Below the pieces are notes generated by a model. The model was not told the origin of the DNA and searched no databases. It was given only the letters and a program-made list of their open reading frames with translations. Source: Ralstonia sp. TCR112 (GTDB lineage: Bacteria > Pseudomonadota > Gammaproteobacteria > Burkholderiales > Burkholderiaceae). Taken from it: DNA of 64,000 nucleotides. Made by a program: the position numbers and the translations under genes. Positions 29,279 to 38,693 of the stretch are shown piece by piece (within the stretch, counting starts at the first letter, position 1; every line of letters starts with the position of its first letter). Where the stretch lies: the NCBI RefSeq assembly GCF_007997035.1, contig NZ_VOSS01000044.1:1-64000 (forward strand). Direction: 5' to 3'.

Positions 29279-31024
29279 TTATATCTCGTAGGAGCTGATC
29301 GAAATGATGAAGGTTGGCGTGCCTGCAGTGTTGGTCGCCTTGTAGTACAGGTTTTGAGAATTTGAAATGCCAACCTTTTGAAACGGTACGGTGTATGCCT
29401 GTGCACCACTGGTTCCGAAAGATGAGATCGCTGTACCACTTCCTGACGCATCCGCCCCCACCGAGAGGGCGATTGTTGTCGTAGTCGATCCAGAGCATTG
29501 AAGCGACCCCGAGATCGAAATTGCGTTTGCGGGAACGATCCCGGAAATCGATAGCGCCGTAAAGCTGGCCTGCGTTGTCGAGGAATTGAGGGCGGTAAGG
29601 CTCGCGATATAGCAAGTCCGGTCCCGCTGCGTGCCGGTTACAAACTGACCACTACCATTCGTCGGCCACACCCCCACGAGCGCGCTCGCTGTATATCCAG
29701 CAGGCATGTTGGCGCCGCCGTACACGTTCGGTGCGGCCGCACTGGTGGCGTTGACGGCGAGCAACGCCGCGGTCGAGGTCGCCGGGTTGTAGATGGCGTA
29801 GAGCGCCACATAACCGCTCACCGGCGCCGTACCGGTGTCCATACCCCCGGCGCCAGTCGTCGCCAAATTGACGGCCTTGTTGAAGTTCGCAATGCAATAC
29901 CGCAGACCGCCAAGCGCAGACTCAACGATGATTTCGTCGGCCGTCATCGTGGCCGATGCCGAGGCAGTCGGCACCGACATCTTTAAGTTCCGAGTCGAAC
30001 CGACAACGCCAGCCACTTGCCCGAACTGCACGGCGTGCTGACTGGCTGTAGCCTGGGCGACTTGCAGGGCTCCGCCAGTGCATCCCTCAAGAATGTACGC
30101 ACCACCACTGACCGTGCTGTTCCAAACAACGAACGCATCGCCGTTCGCAGCGTACTCGCCACCTTGAAGCGCGGCGTGATTCCCGCCCAGCACTTGGACC
30201 GCGCCAAGGCCATCGTTCAATGTAACGGCGCCCGTGTTGGCTGCCGGGGCCTTGTAGCGGATCTGCATGCCATCGACGCGCGCCTGAAGCGCTGGCGTCA
30301 GAGCAATGGTGTGCGCGTTGGCCGTGCCGGTGGCGACCGCATACGACAGATTGCCGTTCTGGATCGACGCGAGCAGCGACGACGGCAGGATCGGGGCTCC
30401 AGCGTACTGAGTGATGTTGCCGGCGGTGATCGTGCTCTGGCCGTTGGCAACCGTCACAACCCACAGGCCGGTATAGCCTGCATCCGGCGTCGGCGTGATT
30501 TGAGACCCGGTCGTCGCAGCAGCACCAGCCTTTGCCACCAGAGCAACGGTGCCCTTACGTGTCGTAGCTTGTGGCGTGCCGCTGTTATTCGGGCCCGACC
30601 AAGCGGAGGTGGGATTCGACGCGTTGTAGTAAGGCAGCGTCGTCAGGTCGGTATCCGTTTCCTGATAAATCGCTTCGATCAGGTAGTTGATGCTCTGACC
30701 GGCGGTGCCCGGTGCGGGGCACGAAAGGTTGACGGCATCTAGCAGAATGCCGCTCTTCAGGATCTGGTGCGTCGTGTCTGCGGCGACCGAGCTATAAGCC
30801 GTCGCGTCCATGCTGACGAGGCTATAGATTTCGCCAGGGTTCACGTTCACCGTGAGGCCCGCAGGAGACGTGGGCACGCAGGCCAAGCCGTTCACGACCG
30901 TCGCGGAAGTGCCTAGCACTGCGGCGGCCAGCTTCGCGATGCCGGTCATCGCAAACTTGTTCGAGCGCAGAACGTCCGTCTCAAGGGGGATCTGGCCAGC
31001 CCAGACGATTACGCGGTCAGTCAT
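29279..31024 (-). CDS. tail fibre / receptor-binding protein
   Basis: 581 residues. The N-terminal ~220 residues are a conserved anchor (TDRVIVWAGQIPLETDVLRSNK; IYQETDTDLTTLPYYNAS). Then comes a Thr/Ser/Ala/Gly-rich, beta-structured fibre, and a C-terminal domain from about residue 480 with Ser/Thr repeats. It is the last gene of the tail operon, the usual place for a fibre. No chaperone gene is seen next to it. It is not linked to the DGR repeats. Confidence 0.75.
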   Translation of the reverse strand: MTDRVIVWAGQIPLETDVLRSNKFAMTGIAKLAAAVLGTSATVVNGLACVPTSPAGLTVNVNPGEIYSLVSMDATAYSSVAADTTHQILKSGILLDAVNLSCPAPGTAGQSINYLIEAIYQETDTDLTTLPYYNASNPTSAWSGPNNSGTPQATTRKGTVALVAKAGAAATTGSQITPTPDAGYTGLWVVTVANGQSTITAGNITQYAGAPILPSSLLASIQNGNLSYAVATGTANAHTIALTPALQARVDGMQIRYKAPAANTGAVTLNDGLGAVQVLGGNHAALQGGEYAANGDAFVVWNSTVSGGAYILEGCTGGALQVAQATASQHAVQFGQVAGVVGSTRNLKMSVPTASASATMTADEIIVESALGGLRYCIANFNKAVNLATTGAGGMDTGTAPVSGYVALYAIYNPATSTAALLAVNATSAAAPNVYGGANMPAGYTASALVGVWPTNGSGQFVTGTQRDRTCYIASLTALNSSTTQASFTALSISGIVPANAISISGSLQCSGSTTTTIALSVGADASGSGTAISSFGTSGAQAYTVPFQKVGISNSQNLYYKATNTAGTPTFIISISSYEI

Positions 31025-31042
31025 GTGTGAGCCTCAAAAGAA

Positions 31043-31064
31043 AAAGGCACCCGAAGGTGCCTTT
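31043..31064 (-). terminator. intercistronic hairpin with UUCG loop
   Basis: AAAGGCACC-CGAA-GGTGCCTTT; transcript loop UUCG, then a U-run, just before the fibre gene start. Confidence 0.65.
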
Positions 31065-31082
31065 GTGCGAAGTGGTGTTTGG

Positions 31083-31757
31083 TTACGACTGGATGTTTGT
31101 CCAGACAATGGTTGCGGCGGGGCGCACGCTATCAATGGCCGCGAAGATGTCTGCGTCGGTGACGGCCTGCTGAATCATGGAAAGAGAAGCCCATTCAGCC
31201 TGTGACGCTTGGCTGTAGCCGCCCGTCGATATGCCGTAGCCGGCCACCGAAGGGATGCCACTGCCCAGCGGTCGATATGCGATGACGAAAGCCTGATACG
31301 GCATCTGCATGGAGCCATACGCCCCGGCCACGCCGTATCCGATCAGCGGACCGCCATATGAACCGGTATCTGCCGGTCGTTTCGGCTCGACGATCTTTGG
31401 CGTCCGGCCCGTCAGGTCTTGCAGAACCTTGACGATTGCATGGCGTGTCGCGCGCTCGCGGAACAAGTTGGCGATGATCGTCGCGCGAAACGAAGCATCG
31501 GTTTGATTCGCCTTGCGCTGGATCGACGTGCCAAAGAAATCGGCCGCAATCATGTCCAGCCAGCCATCCGACGCGGTCAGTATTCGCGTTTGCAGCTTGG
31601 CGTAGGCGTACAGCGAATAGACGAAGCTGAGCGCGGTCGTGATGCCTGCCAGCAGCGAGTCAACCACTGGCACGGAATCGGACGTCGCGCCGAACCAGCG
31701 AGACGGAAGCGCCGACTTCAGCCGTGCAAACACGTCGTTAGAATCACCCGTCGACAT
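31083..31757 (-). CDS. baseplate protein at the gpI position
   Basis: 224 residues, between a J-like baseplate gene and the fibre, where P2 has gpI and Mu-like phages have gp48. ALPSRWFGATSDSVPVVDSLLAG and LDMIAADFFGTSIQRKANQTDASFR fit a tail-tip protein that joins baseplate wedge and fibre. It overlaps the J-like stop by one base (ATGA type). Confidence 0.65.
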   Translation of the reverse strand: MSTGDSNDVFARLKSALPSRWFGATSDSVPVVDSLLAGITTALSFVYSLYAYAKLQTRILTASDGWLDMIAADFFGTSIQRKANQTDASFRATIIANLFRERATRHAIVKVLQDLTGRTPKIVEPKRPADTGSYGGPLIGYGVAGAYGSMQMPYQAFVIAYRPLGSGIPSVAGYGISTGGYSQASQAEWASLSMIQQAVTDADIFAAIDSVRPAATIVWTNIQS

Positions 31758-32890
31758 TAGCTCACCACCACGGACCCGGAAGTCGTTTTGATCACCTGAA
31801 GACTTGTTGCGGCGACATCCGACGTGCCGCCGTTCAGCGTTACGCCGGTCACGTTCGTCACGGCAGGAGAAGCGTCGTAAGCGATTTGAGCAAGACGGCT
31901 ATAGGCCAACGCCGTGCCTAGCGGAAGGGTGTTGATGTAAGCGAGTAGAGCCGCCTGGACCGTCGAAACCACCGCAGAGTGCGTGTATCCGGTTGCGGTT
32001 GTGATGGTCATGGCGACCGTCACGCTCACAACAACCGGCGCGTGCACATCGAATGTGCTGGTGAATGGCCGGACCGCATCGATCGCATTGCTCACGCTGT
32101 TTAGCAGCGCTGAAGGCGGCGAGCCCGATCCATCGTCCACCACAACGAAGAAATTGCCCATCTGCGTCGCGCCAGCATACGTCTGGTTCTCCGTCAGGGT
32201 GTACTGCAGGCCTTGCTGAACAGCCAGAATGGCTGCCCCAATCGCCGCCTTTGTCGCCCGCGAAAGCGAGTTGATGTAGGCAACGAAACGCGCCCGGAAT
32301 GCCGTGTCGGTTTCCGTATCGATCGCATTCGTGAACGCCGCGCCGTTTGTCACCGTGTCGACGTACTGCACCGCCTGCGTGAGCGTGGTGATGGTGTTCG
32401 CCAGCACGTTGGTGATGGTTCCGGTGTTCACCGCCTGAACCGTCGCAACCGCGCTTGTGATGCCCGCCGCAATCACATAGCCGCCCAGCGATGCGCTGTA
32501 TGCCGATTGCGAGGTATCAGCGACAACCGTGAATTGCTGCGTCCCGTCGGCGGTCTGGATGACAGTGCCAACAGGAACGACGGCCTGATAGGTCGGCGTG
32601 AAGCGCGAGAACGTGACTTGACCGGTCGAAGACGTCGCCGCAAGACGCGTCAGACCGTAGTCGAGCATCCAGCTGTCAAGATCGGCATTGCTCGACGTCG
32701 CCGCTCGAGTCGTTTGCAGCAGCAGGAGAATCAGGCCTTCCAGCCACACAACGACCTGCGCCGTCGCTTCAACGATGGCGCGCGTGACCGAGCCGACCGT
32801 GAAGTCGACCAAGACCTTCGCTTTGGCTTGGATGGCCGAAGCCATGTTCCCGATGACTGTTGGCAGGTCTTGGCTTGTGACTTGAGGCAT
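31757..32890 (-). CDS. baseplate J-like protein
   Basis: 377 residues of the baseplate_J family (P2 gpJ, Mu gp47). Features: an N-terminal helical part, VPVGTVIQTADGTQQF, TGTITNVLANTITTL, DTETDTAFRARFVAYINSLSRATK, and a C-terminal VVSTVQAALLAYINTLPLGTALAYSRL. It forms the baseplate wedge around the hub and triggers sheath contraction. Confidence 0.9.
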   Translation of the reverse strand: MPQVTSQDLPTVIGNMASAIQAKAKVLVDFTVGSVTRAIVEATAQVVVWLEGLILLLLQTTRAATSSNADLDSWMLDYGLTRLAATSSTGQVTFSRFTPTYQAVVPVGTVIQTADGTQQFTVVADTSQSAYSASLGGYVIAAGITSAVATVQAVNTGTITNVLANTITTLTQAVQYVDTVTNGAAFTNAIDTETDTAFRARFVAYINSLSRATKAAIGAAILAVQQGLQYTLTENQTYAGATQMGNFFVVVDDGSGSPPSALLNSVSNAIDAVRPFTSTFDVHAPVVVSVTVAMTITTATGYTHSAVVSTVQAALLAYINTLPLGTALAYSRLAQIAYDASPAVTNVTGVTLNGGTSDVAATSLQVIKTTSGSVVVS

Positions 32891-32910
32891 GGCGTCCAGG
32901 CAACAAAAAA

Positions 32911-32926
32911 GCCGCCCGGAGGCGGC
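32911..32926 (-). terminator. intercistronic hairpin with UCCG loop
   Basis: GCCGCC-CGGA-GGCGGC followed on the minus strand by TTTTTT; before the J-like gene. Confidence 0.6.
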
Positions 32927-32947
32927 CTGTTATGGAGTGGCGAAAGG

Positions 32948-33349
32948 TCAGGAATTGACGTTGAAAGAAAGCGTTGCAGGCGCTCCAGTGCCGGCGATCG
33001 TGTAGCGGATGTAGGCCGAGATCGTTGACGGATCGGGCCGCGTCACGGTGATCTGCGGCTCGGGGTTGCGCGCCACTGAGTCCTCCATCAGCATCTGCCC
33101 GCGGATCAGCGCGCGCAGCTTGGCCGTGTCTACGGCCTGGCCGACGTATCGGGACAAGCCCGCGCCGTAGGACGGATGTAGCGCATAGTCAGGCGGCCCG
33201 TTCGCGTCCAGAGGGTTCGTTAGCAGCCGGCGGATGACGCGCTGCTGGCTGCGGGTGGCCGAGTTCACTGCACTAAGATCGCCGGTCGGGCTTGTGAGCA
33301 CGTCCTGCCCCCAGAGGTGATTCAAATCGGCGAGAAGTTGCGTCGTCAT
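32948..33349 (-). CDS. Gp25/GpW-like baseplate wedge protein
   Basis: 133 residues with the lysozyme-like baseplate W pattern: VNSATRSQQRVIRRLLTNPLDA, ALHPSYGAGLSRYVG and a C-terminal strand pair. It lies between V- and J-like genes, as in P2. It overlaps the V-like stop by 4 bases. Confidence 0.85.
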   Translation of the reverse strand: MTTQLLADLNHLWGQDVLTSPTGDLSAVNSATRSQQRVIRRLLTNPLDANGPPDYALHPSYGAGLSRYVGQAVDTAKLRALIRGQMLMEDSVARNPEPQITVTRPDPSTISAYIRYTIAGTGAPATLSFNVNS

Positions 33350-33975
33350 TCTGTTTGATCCGGAGCGTTAGACACAACCGTGCTGCTGCCACCCTGAACA
33401 TTCTGGACGTGGTGGGTGTGCGTATTGAAGATGGTCCGCATCTGGCTCATTGAGTGAGCGTTCGTTCCGGTGTTGTCCTGAATGTCTGCTTGGCTTGTGA
33501 TGGCCTGCGTAGCGTTCAGTGTGTTGTCCATCTGCACCGGCCCGACGAAGTGATGTTGCGTTGCCGTGTAGGTGATGCCAGCGCTGGCCTTCAGTTCAAC
33601 CGATCCATCGTTATGAAATTTGAGCAGCGAGCCAGACTTGTGCACCAGCCAGAATTCACCGGACGGCGCCGCCGGCGGCTGTTCCACGTCAGTGTAGAAG
33701 CGTCCAACGACGACGCCCGCATCCTGATCCTCAAGATCAAAGGCGACGATGACCTGATCGCCGACGCTCGGCGCCGCGACTAAGCCCCACCCTGCACCGA
33801 CATACGTTGAGGCCAGCGGAATCCAGCCCGTGCTTTCATCCGTGCGCGGCCAGAACTTCACCTTCACGGCGTACTTGTTTGGGTCATAGGCTGTAACTTG
33901 CCCAACCCTATGTGTGGTCTTCTCTCCCTGAGCCATCTGCGCATGCGCGCGAATCAGGTTTGCGAAAGCGCTCAT
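33346..33975 (-). CDS. baseplate assembly / spike protein, gpV-like
   Basis: 209 residues; start MSAFANLIRAHAQ at 33975, whose ATG overlaps the upstream stop. An OB-fold (GQVTAYDPNKYAVKVKFWPR, GDQVIVAFDLEDQDAGVVVGRFYTD) leads to a beta-helix, FHNDGSVELKASAGITYTATQ, and a His-rich tip near the C-terminus (FNTHTHHVQNVQGG), where iron may bind as in P2 gpV. This is the membrane-piercing spike. Confidence 0.85.
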   Translation of the reverse strand: MSAFANLIRAHAQMAQGEKTTHRVGQVTAYDPNKYAVKVKFWPRTDESTGWIPLASTYVGAGWGLVAAPSVGDQVIVAFDLEDQDAGVVVGRFYTDVEQPPAAPSGEFWLVHKSGSLLKFHNDGSVELKASAGITYTATQHHFVGPVQMDNTLNATQAITSQADIQDNTGTNAHSMSQMRTIFNTHTHHVQNVQGGSSTVVSNAPDQTE

Positions 33976-35114
33976 GATGGGATGACCGATGTGTCCAGAC
34001 TGTGATTCTTGCCGCGCACCGACATGGTGTAGCCCGAATCGAACGACATGCGGCGCGCGACCGACTCGACGTAGTACATCGAATCGAACTGCGTTTCCGT
34101 GCCCGAAACCTGAACCATGACGTTCGGCATGAGGATGTTGTCGCCCGGAAGCTGGGCGGTCATCTTCAGCTCGTGCCGGATGATGTCGTTGTAGATCTTC
34201 ATCGCCCGCTGCTGGGCATCTTGCTGACTCAGGTTGGCGATGATGTAGCTGTACACCTGCGCCGGCGCCTTGGCCGTGCCAGGCGTGATGCCCTTGGCCT
34301 TGCCTTGCGGGTACGTGACCGAGAATCCGGCCTTCTGCTTGTGGTTGAAGCTGTGCACCTGAACCACGACGCCCTTGCCGACCGTCAGCGTGCGCGAGAA
34401 GGACACATCCAAGATGTTCGCCTGGAAGAAGCCGCGATCTTGGTCCGGGTTCTGCCACTGGATCAGGTATGGCGTGGCAGTCTTCGGGTCCGGCTTAGGA
34501 CCGAAATACAGCGTCATGCCCTGCACGTACACCACATAGTCGTAGACGCTGGCCAGCCAAGTGAGCAATTCCCACTCTGTCGAGCCGTGTCGATCGTGGA
34601 TCTTGTCGATCTCGTAAATCTTGCCCACCAGTCCCTTTGTGGCCGTCACCTGCGGCGTCAAGCCGTGACGCTTTGCGAGCGTCGTGGCGATCTGGCTGGC
34701 CGTCTGGTTCGTCCACCGATCAAAGGTCTTGGTGTCGATCAGCAGTGACGTGTAATCCCGCCCGGACAACTCAACCGTGCGCCGAGCGGGATCAAACTGC
34801 ACTTGGTCGACGTTGCCGATGATGAGTTGCTGCAGGTCCGCCGTTCCGTACTGATCGGGGTCTTGCGGGAAGCCCGCGTAAATCTGCGCCTGCAGCGGGT
34901 TCGTGCTGATCACGTATTGCAGATTGACTGGATCGGTCAGCGCCGAGATCGGGAGACGCACCCGGAACGTGCTGGCCGAGTGCCAGACGTTTTGCTCGAC
35001 CTCCCAATCAATCCACGGCACCCGAGTGCCAGGCTGATTCGGATCACCGAGCAACACCATCCCGCGCGGTTGCCGAGCGGTCGGCACCGCGGGAACAGTA
35101 TTGAGACTAGCCAC
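33972..35114 (-). CDS. tail hub protein, gpD-like
   Basis: 380 residues. The layout of P2 gpD / Mu gp44 hubs is seen: DWEVEQNVWHSASTFRVRLP, VELSGRDYTSLLIDTKTF, RHGLTPQVTATKG, TEWELLTWLASVYDYVVYVQGMT and late EARRMSF-type strands. It joins tail tube and spike. Overlaps both neighbours by a few bases. Confidence 0.85.
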   Translation of the reverse strand: MASLNTVPAVPTARQPRGMVLLGDPNQPGTRVPWIDWEVEQNVWHSASTFRVRLPISALTDPVNLQYVISTNPLQAQIYAGFPQDPDQYGTADLQQLIIGNVDQVQFDPARRTVELSGRDYTSLLIDTKTFDRWTNQTASQIATTLAKRHGLTPQVTATKGLVGKIYEIDKIHDRHGSTEWELLTWLASVYDYVVYVQGMTLYFGPKPDPKTATPYLIQWQNPDQDRGFFQANILDVSFSRTLTVGKGVVVQVHSFNHKQKAGFSVTYPQGKAKGITPGTAKAPAQVYSYIIANLSQQDAQQRAMKIYNDIIRHELKMTAQLPGDNILMPNVMVQVSGTETQFDSMYYVESVARRMSFDSGYTMSVRGKNHSLDTSVIPS

Positions 35115-36060
35115 TCAGAACCCCACCAGCATTGTCCGGGCGCACCGGAACGTTCAAAGTCTGCACACCCTGTACCGTCGGGTCGCTCAGGCCGTTTGCC
35201 TTGGCGATGCCGGTCCAAGCTTCTGCGTTGCCGTACACCTTCGCCGCGATCTGCAACAGGTTGCCGCCGGCGGTCGTGATCTGCTGCGACGCGCCCGACA
35301 CGCTGCCAAGGTTCAGAGACATGCGTCCCACGACCGACTGCAGGTTATAGAGCGGAGGCAGTCTGTTGAACGCCGTAACCTGCGCCGTTAGCTTCGCCGC
35401 CGCCGTCGAGATCGGATTGTTCGGCACGAGGCCGCCGAGCGTCGTCACATTGGCGATCGTATTCGACGCTTGGCCGATCAGCGTTGACACCCGCGTTTGC
35501 ACCGCGGCAATCGGCGTCAGCACGCTGTTGATCGTGCTCTGTGCGGCACTGGCGAAGCTGGAAACCGTCGAGATCGCGGTGTTCAGCGACCCCATCAACC
35601 CAGACAGCGGGCCGTCTCCGATCAGGTCTGAAAGCGAATTCGCCAGCGACAGGTCAGAGCCGATCAGGTCATTGATCGACGGGCCTGCAAGCGAAGTCTG
35701 CGGTTGCGTGGCGTTCTGCACGACCACGCACGAGATTTGGTACGGGATGTGCCATTCCCGCTGAAAATCCGCCTTGAATTGCGAGATGACGACGATGTAC
35801 TGCAATTCCGACCAGACAAGCGGGATTGGCTGACCAGAGATGCGAAGCGTCTCAAGGTAACGCGCTCGAGACAGCGCATCCTGCCCCATGAAGTAGCCGG
35901 ACCACTCCAGCGGCATGTCAGAGCGGCCCATCGCATCAACGATGCGCGTGCCGCCCACAAGTTCATGCACCGTCAGCTTCTGCTCGCCGCCAAACGTGAT
36001 GTGCTCAGGGACTTCCAGTTCGGCGAAAAGCACATCGCCGAGAGAGAGGTTAGTCGCCAT
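35107..36060 (-). CDS. baseplate / tail protein with C-terminal LysM-like domain
   Basis: 317 residues. The N-terminal half resembles DNA circulation/gp53-type tail proteins (FAELEVPEHITFGGEQKL ... RSDMPLEWSGYFMG). The middle is low-complexity (Ser, Thr, Ala, Asn). The C-terminus TAGGNLLQIAAKVYGNAEAW and GLSDPTVQGVQTLNVP is a LysM-like motif. It probably links tape measure and hub. Confidence 0.7.
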   Translation of the reverse strand: MATNLSLGDVLFAELEVPEHITFGGEQKLTVHELVGGTRIVDAMGRSDMPLEWSGYFMGQDALSRARYLETLRISGQPIPLVWSELQYIVVISQFKADFQREWHIPYQISCVVVQNATQPQTSLAGPSINDLIGSDLSLANSLSDLIGDGPLSGLMGSLNTAISTVSSFASAAQSTINSVLTPIAAVQTRVSTLIGQASNTIANVTTLGGLVPNNPISTAAAKLTAQVTAFNRLPPLYNLQSVVGRMSLNLGSVSGASQQITTAGGNLLQIAAKVYGNAEAWTGIAKANGLSDPTVQGVQTLNVPVRPDNAGGVLSG

Positions 36061-36063
36061 GAG

Positions 36064-37962
36064 TTATCGTGCGTAGTTGTGGCCAATCGGGAGCGGGCTC
36101 ATCGTCATGTCGGTGCCGGACCGGCCTGTTTGCGGCTTGCTGAGACCGTCCGCCATGTAGCTGACAAGCGCATCGCCGAGCTTTGTTCGATCAAGGTAGA
36201 TGGACGCCGTTAGATTGAGCGGTTGTTGCTGCTTGGTCTTGACGTACCCACCGCCATTCAATTCGCCGGCATTGACTCGCGCCTGAGCGCCCGGCGTGAG
36301 CCGCGCCCCACCCTGATCCTTGTAAGAGTCGATCTCAGACTGACTCATGGGCCGGAAAGCATAAGCGGCGAGCGCCAGTGTCCCGAGCGCCGCGACCGCC
36401 AAGCCAACAGGGCTCAAGAGAGCGCCAAGCGCACCGACAAGTGCTGTGTTTCCAGCGCCACCGATCGCACCAGCAATCTTCAAGATGCCTGCGGCACCGC
36501 CAGCCGTTTGCATTGCCAGAGCAAGGCCAAGGCCGCGGAATGCAGCGCTCAGCAACAGGCCGCCGCCACGCAGACCAAGCCCGACAGACACCAAGCCCAA
36601 TGCATAAGCCAAAGCCCTGAAGACGCCAGGATGATGCTCAACAGATTGGGACAGGGAATCCAGAGCGCCAGCAATCTTGATCAGCCCCTTTGTGATGACC
36701 GGCAAGTAGACAGAACCAAACATGGCGAGGAAATTCCGCCATGCCGCATCTGCTGCCACTTCTGCGCCTTCCGGGGACTTGATGTACTGCTGATAGGCGG
36801 CACCGAACCCCTTCGAGTTTTCAAAGATGCGGGCGTCCTTTTCGTACTTGTGCTCACTCGTGATGAATGAGCCGATGAAATCTGCCGTGCTGCGGTTGAA
36901 GTTCCGCATGATGATCCCGGCGACCTGTTCATCGGTAAGGTCCATGCCGAAGCGCTCGCGAATACGCGGCGCAACCACCTTCTGAATGAATTCATCAGGT
37001 CGACGCGATGCCATTTCCAGAAACTGCGGCGCCAATCCCCCGACGACGGGGGTCAGCATGTGCATTTTCTTCAAAGCGCCAGCAATCGACGGGTCTTGCT
37101 TGATAGCGTCGTTGACGGCGTTTTGCATCAGCTTGGCCTGCGGGCTGACCGACATATCCCATAGGCCAAGGGACGTCATGAAGCCCTTAGCCTTGTTGTC
37201 CATGTGGCCGCCAAGAAGGCTGCTCACATAGGTCATCGCGGACGTGCCGGCCGTCGGCCCCGTCTTTGACTGCATGAAGGCGGCGAACTGTCCGAACAAG
37301 AATTCCGGGTCGAACAGGGTATAAGCCAGCTTGCCGGTCTGGGAAGCGTGGAAATAGTCGTTCGGGCCGACTTTGCCGCGCGATCCGAAGTACACCTTCG
37401 ACATCATGTCGAGTTCGCGCTTCATTTCGGCCGGGCTTTGGGCCACGCGGTCGCCGCGGTGCTCCAGCGCCTTCACGGCGTTATAGACAAGACCCTCAAC
37501 CGGCTTGCCGTCGTTCTGGATCTTGGCGGCAATTGAGAACTTCTGAAAGTCTTCGCTCATCTGCAGCGCCTTGGGCAGATCGCCTAGCGCCGTGTGCAGG
37601 TCGGTGATCAGGGCGATGTTCTCGCCGATCGTTGTGCCAAGGTTCTTATGCGCAAGCGTCTGGGCTTGCGCGAATGCGCGGGCGTTGTCAGCAGCCGAAA
37701 GATTCAGGACATTGAACTTCTGGCGTTCCTGCTCAAGCTTTTTCGCCTCTTCGTAAGGCGCTTTTAGCAAACCACCAAGGCCGCCGGCCAAGCCAAGCAT
37801 CAGGCCGCCTTTCAAAGCCTGATTTTTTATGCTATCAATGCGTTTCTGGAGTCGCGCTGCCTGCTCCTCCGTCTTCATGAAGTCCTTAGACAGCGCCGCA
37901 AGCCCCATGCTCGCATGGTTGATTAGGCTGATTCGGACGCCGATTTTATAGGCTTCAAACAT
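36064..37962 (-). CDS. tail tape measure protein
   Basis: 632 residues from MFEAYKIGVRISL at 37962. A long helical N-terminal half (KTEEQAARLQKRIDSIKNQ) and hydrophobic segments around residues 455-530 (GLVSVGLGLRGGGLLLSA; LLSPVGLAVAALGTLALAA) are typical. It sets tail length; 632 residues would mean a tail of roughly 90-100 nm by the usual 0.15 nm per residue rule. It follows the tail chaperone region. Confidence 0.85.
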   Translation of the reverse strand: MFEAYKIGVRISLINHASMGLAALSKDFMKTEEQAARLQKRIDSIKNQALKGGLMLGLAGGLGGLLKAPYEEAKKLEQERQKFNVLNLSAADNARAFAQAQTLAHKNLGTTIGENIALITDLHTALGDLPKALQMSEDFQKFSIAAKIQNDGKPVEGLVYNAVKALEHRGDRVAQSPAEMKRELDMMSKVYFGSRGKVGPNDYFHASQTGKLAYTLFDPEFLFGQFAAFMQSKTGPTAGTSAMTYVSSLLGGHMDNKAKGFMTSLGLWDMSVSPQAKLMQNAVNDAIKQDPSIAGALKKMHMLTPVVGGLAPQFLEMASRRPDEFIQKVVAPRIRERFGMDLTDEQVAGIIMRNFNRSTADFIGSFITSEHKYEKDARIFENSKGFGAAYQQYIKSPEGAEVAADAAWRNFLAMFGSVYLPVITKGLIKIAGALDSLSQSVEHHPGVFRALAYALGLVSVGLGLRGGGLLLSAAFRGLGLALAMQTAGGAAGILKIAGAIGGAGNTALVGALGALLSPVGLAVAALGTLALAAYAFRPMSQSEIDSYKDQGGARLTPGAQARVNAGELNGGGYVKTKQQQPLNLTASIYLDRTKLGDALVSYMADGLSKPQTGRSGTDMTMSPLPIGHNYAR

Positions 37963-38197
37963 GAGGCACTCGCTCAAATACCGCATCCACGAATGGGCAG
38001 CGGACAGGTTTTCGTGGGTTCAGTACCCCGACATACGCCCTCAGAGCGCAAATGCGCGCAATCATCGGCTCCTGCGCTTCGTCCATCAAATGCCGCTCGG
38101 GAACCGGCTAGACATCCTGCTTTTCGGCGTCGGCCTTTTGCTCATGTCCATCATTGTCATGCTAGCCGTCGGCGTGCTTATTTGGGCACTTCTATAA
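37961..38197 (+). CDS. possible small membrane protein on the strand opposite the tail operon
   Basis: 78 residues; the last 30 form one strong membrane segment (DILLFGVGLLLMSIIVMLAV). It fills a gap of about 240 bases in the minus-strand tail operon, where no minus-strand frame fits. Start overlaps the tape measure start on the other strand; no good ribosome site. It may be an inserted moron gene or a chance frame. Confidence 0.4.
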   Translation: MRHSLKYRIHEWAADRFSWVQYPDIRPQSANARNHRLLRFVHQMPLGNRLDILLFGVGLLLMSIIVMLAVGVLIWALL

Positions 38198-38204
38198 GCG
38201 CGCA

Positions 38205-38693
38205 TCAGATTGATTGGTCGTAACCAACCCGCCCGGGGATCGGGGCGCCGCCGAGCAGGCCTCGCACCAGCGCCTCACCGAAAATCCGTTTGATGAGCCG
38301 GTGGTTGTGGATCACGGCAGGCCCAAGGAATGGGCGCGGCGGAATCTCGTCGGTGCCGAGTTCCTGATACACCGCAATCTCGCTTTTCGAGCCAATAACC
38401 GCTTCCAAGCGGCTTACCTCGTTCTCAATTGAGTCTCGAAGCTCGCCAGAACGCAGCAAGGGGTCGTTCTCTGAATACCCCTGCTGCACGCGATCCTTCT
38501 TGGTACTTTTGTCCAACTCGGCCCACTTAGGGAAGGGTCCGACCGATTCCTGGTAATGACCGATCTCGTCTTTGGCTGTTTTCGTGATGGCGTTTGCCAC
38601 CTCTTTGAGCCCCCGGTGAGCCTCCAAGGCGACGGCAGTTTGCAGTTCAACGAGATGAGTCGCGAATGCGGCGAGGCTTGAAAACTCCCTCAT
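38205..38693 (-). CDS. tail completion / minor tail protein (HK97 gp10-like)
   Basis: 162 residues: helical N-terminus, then PFPKWAELDKSTKKDRVQQG, DPLLRSGELRDSIENEV and QELGTDEIPPRPFLGPAV, the set seen in gp10/GpG-like minor tail proteins. Its ATG overlaps the stop of the frameshifted tail chaperone. Confidence 0.7.
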   Translation of the reverse strand: MREFSSLAAFATHLVELQTAVALEAHRGLKEVANAITKTAKDEIGHYQESVGPFPKWAELDKSTKKDRVQQGYSENDPLLRSGELRDSIENEVSRLEAVIGSKSEIAVYQELGTDEIPPRPFLGPAVIHNHRLIKRIFGEALVRGLLGGAPIPGRVGYDQSI

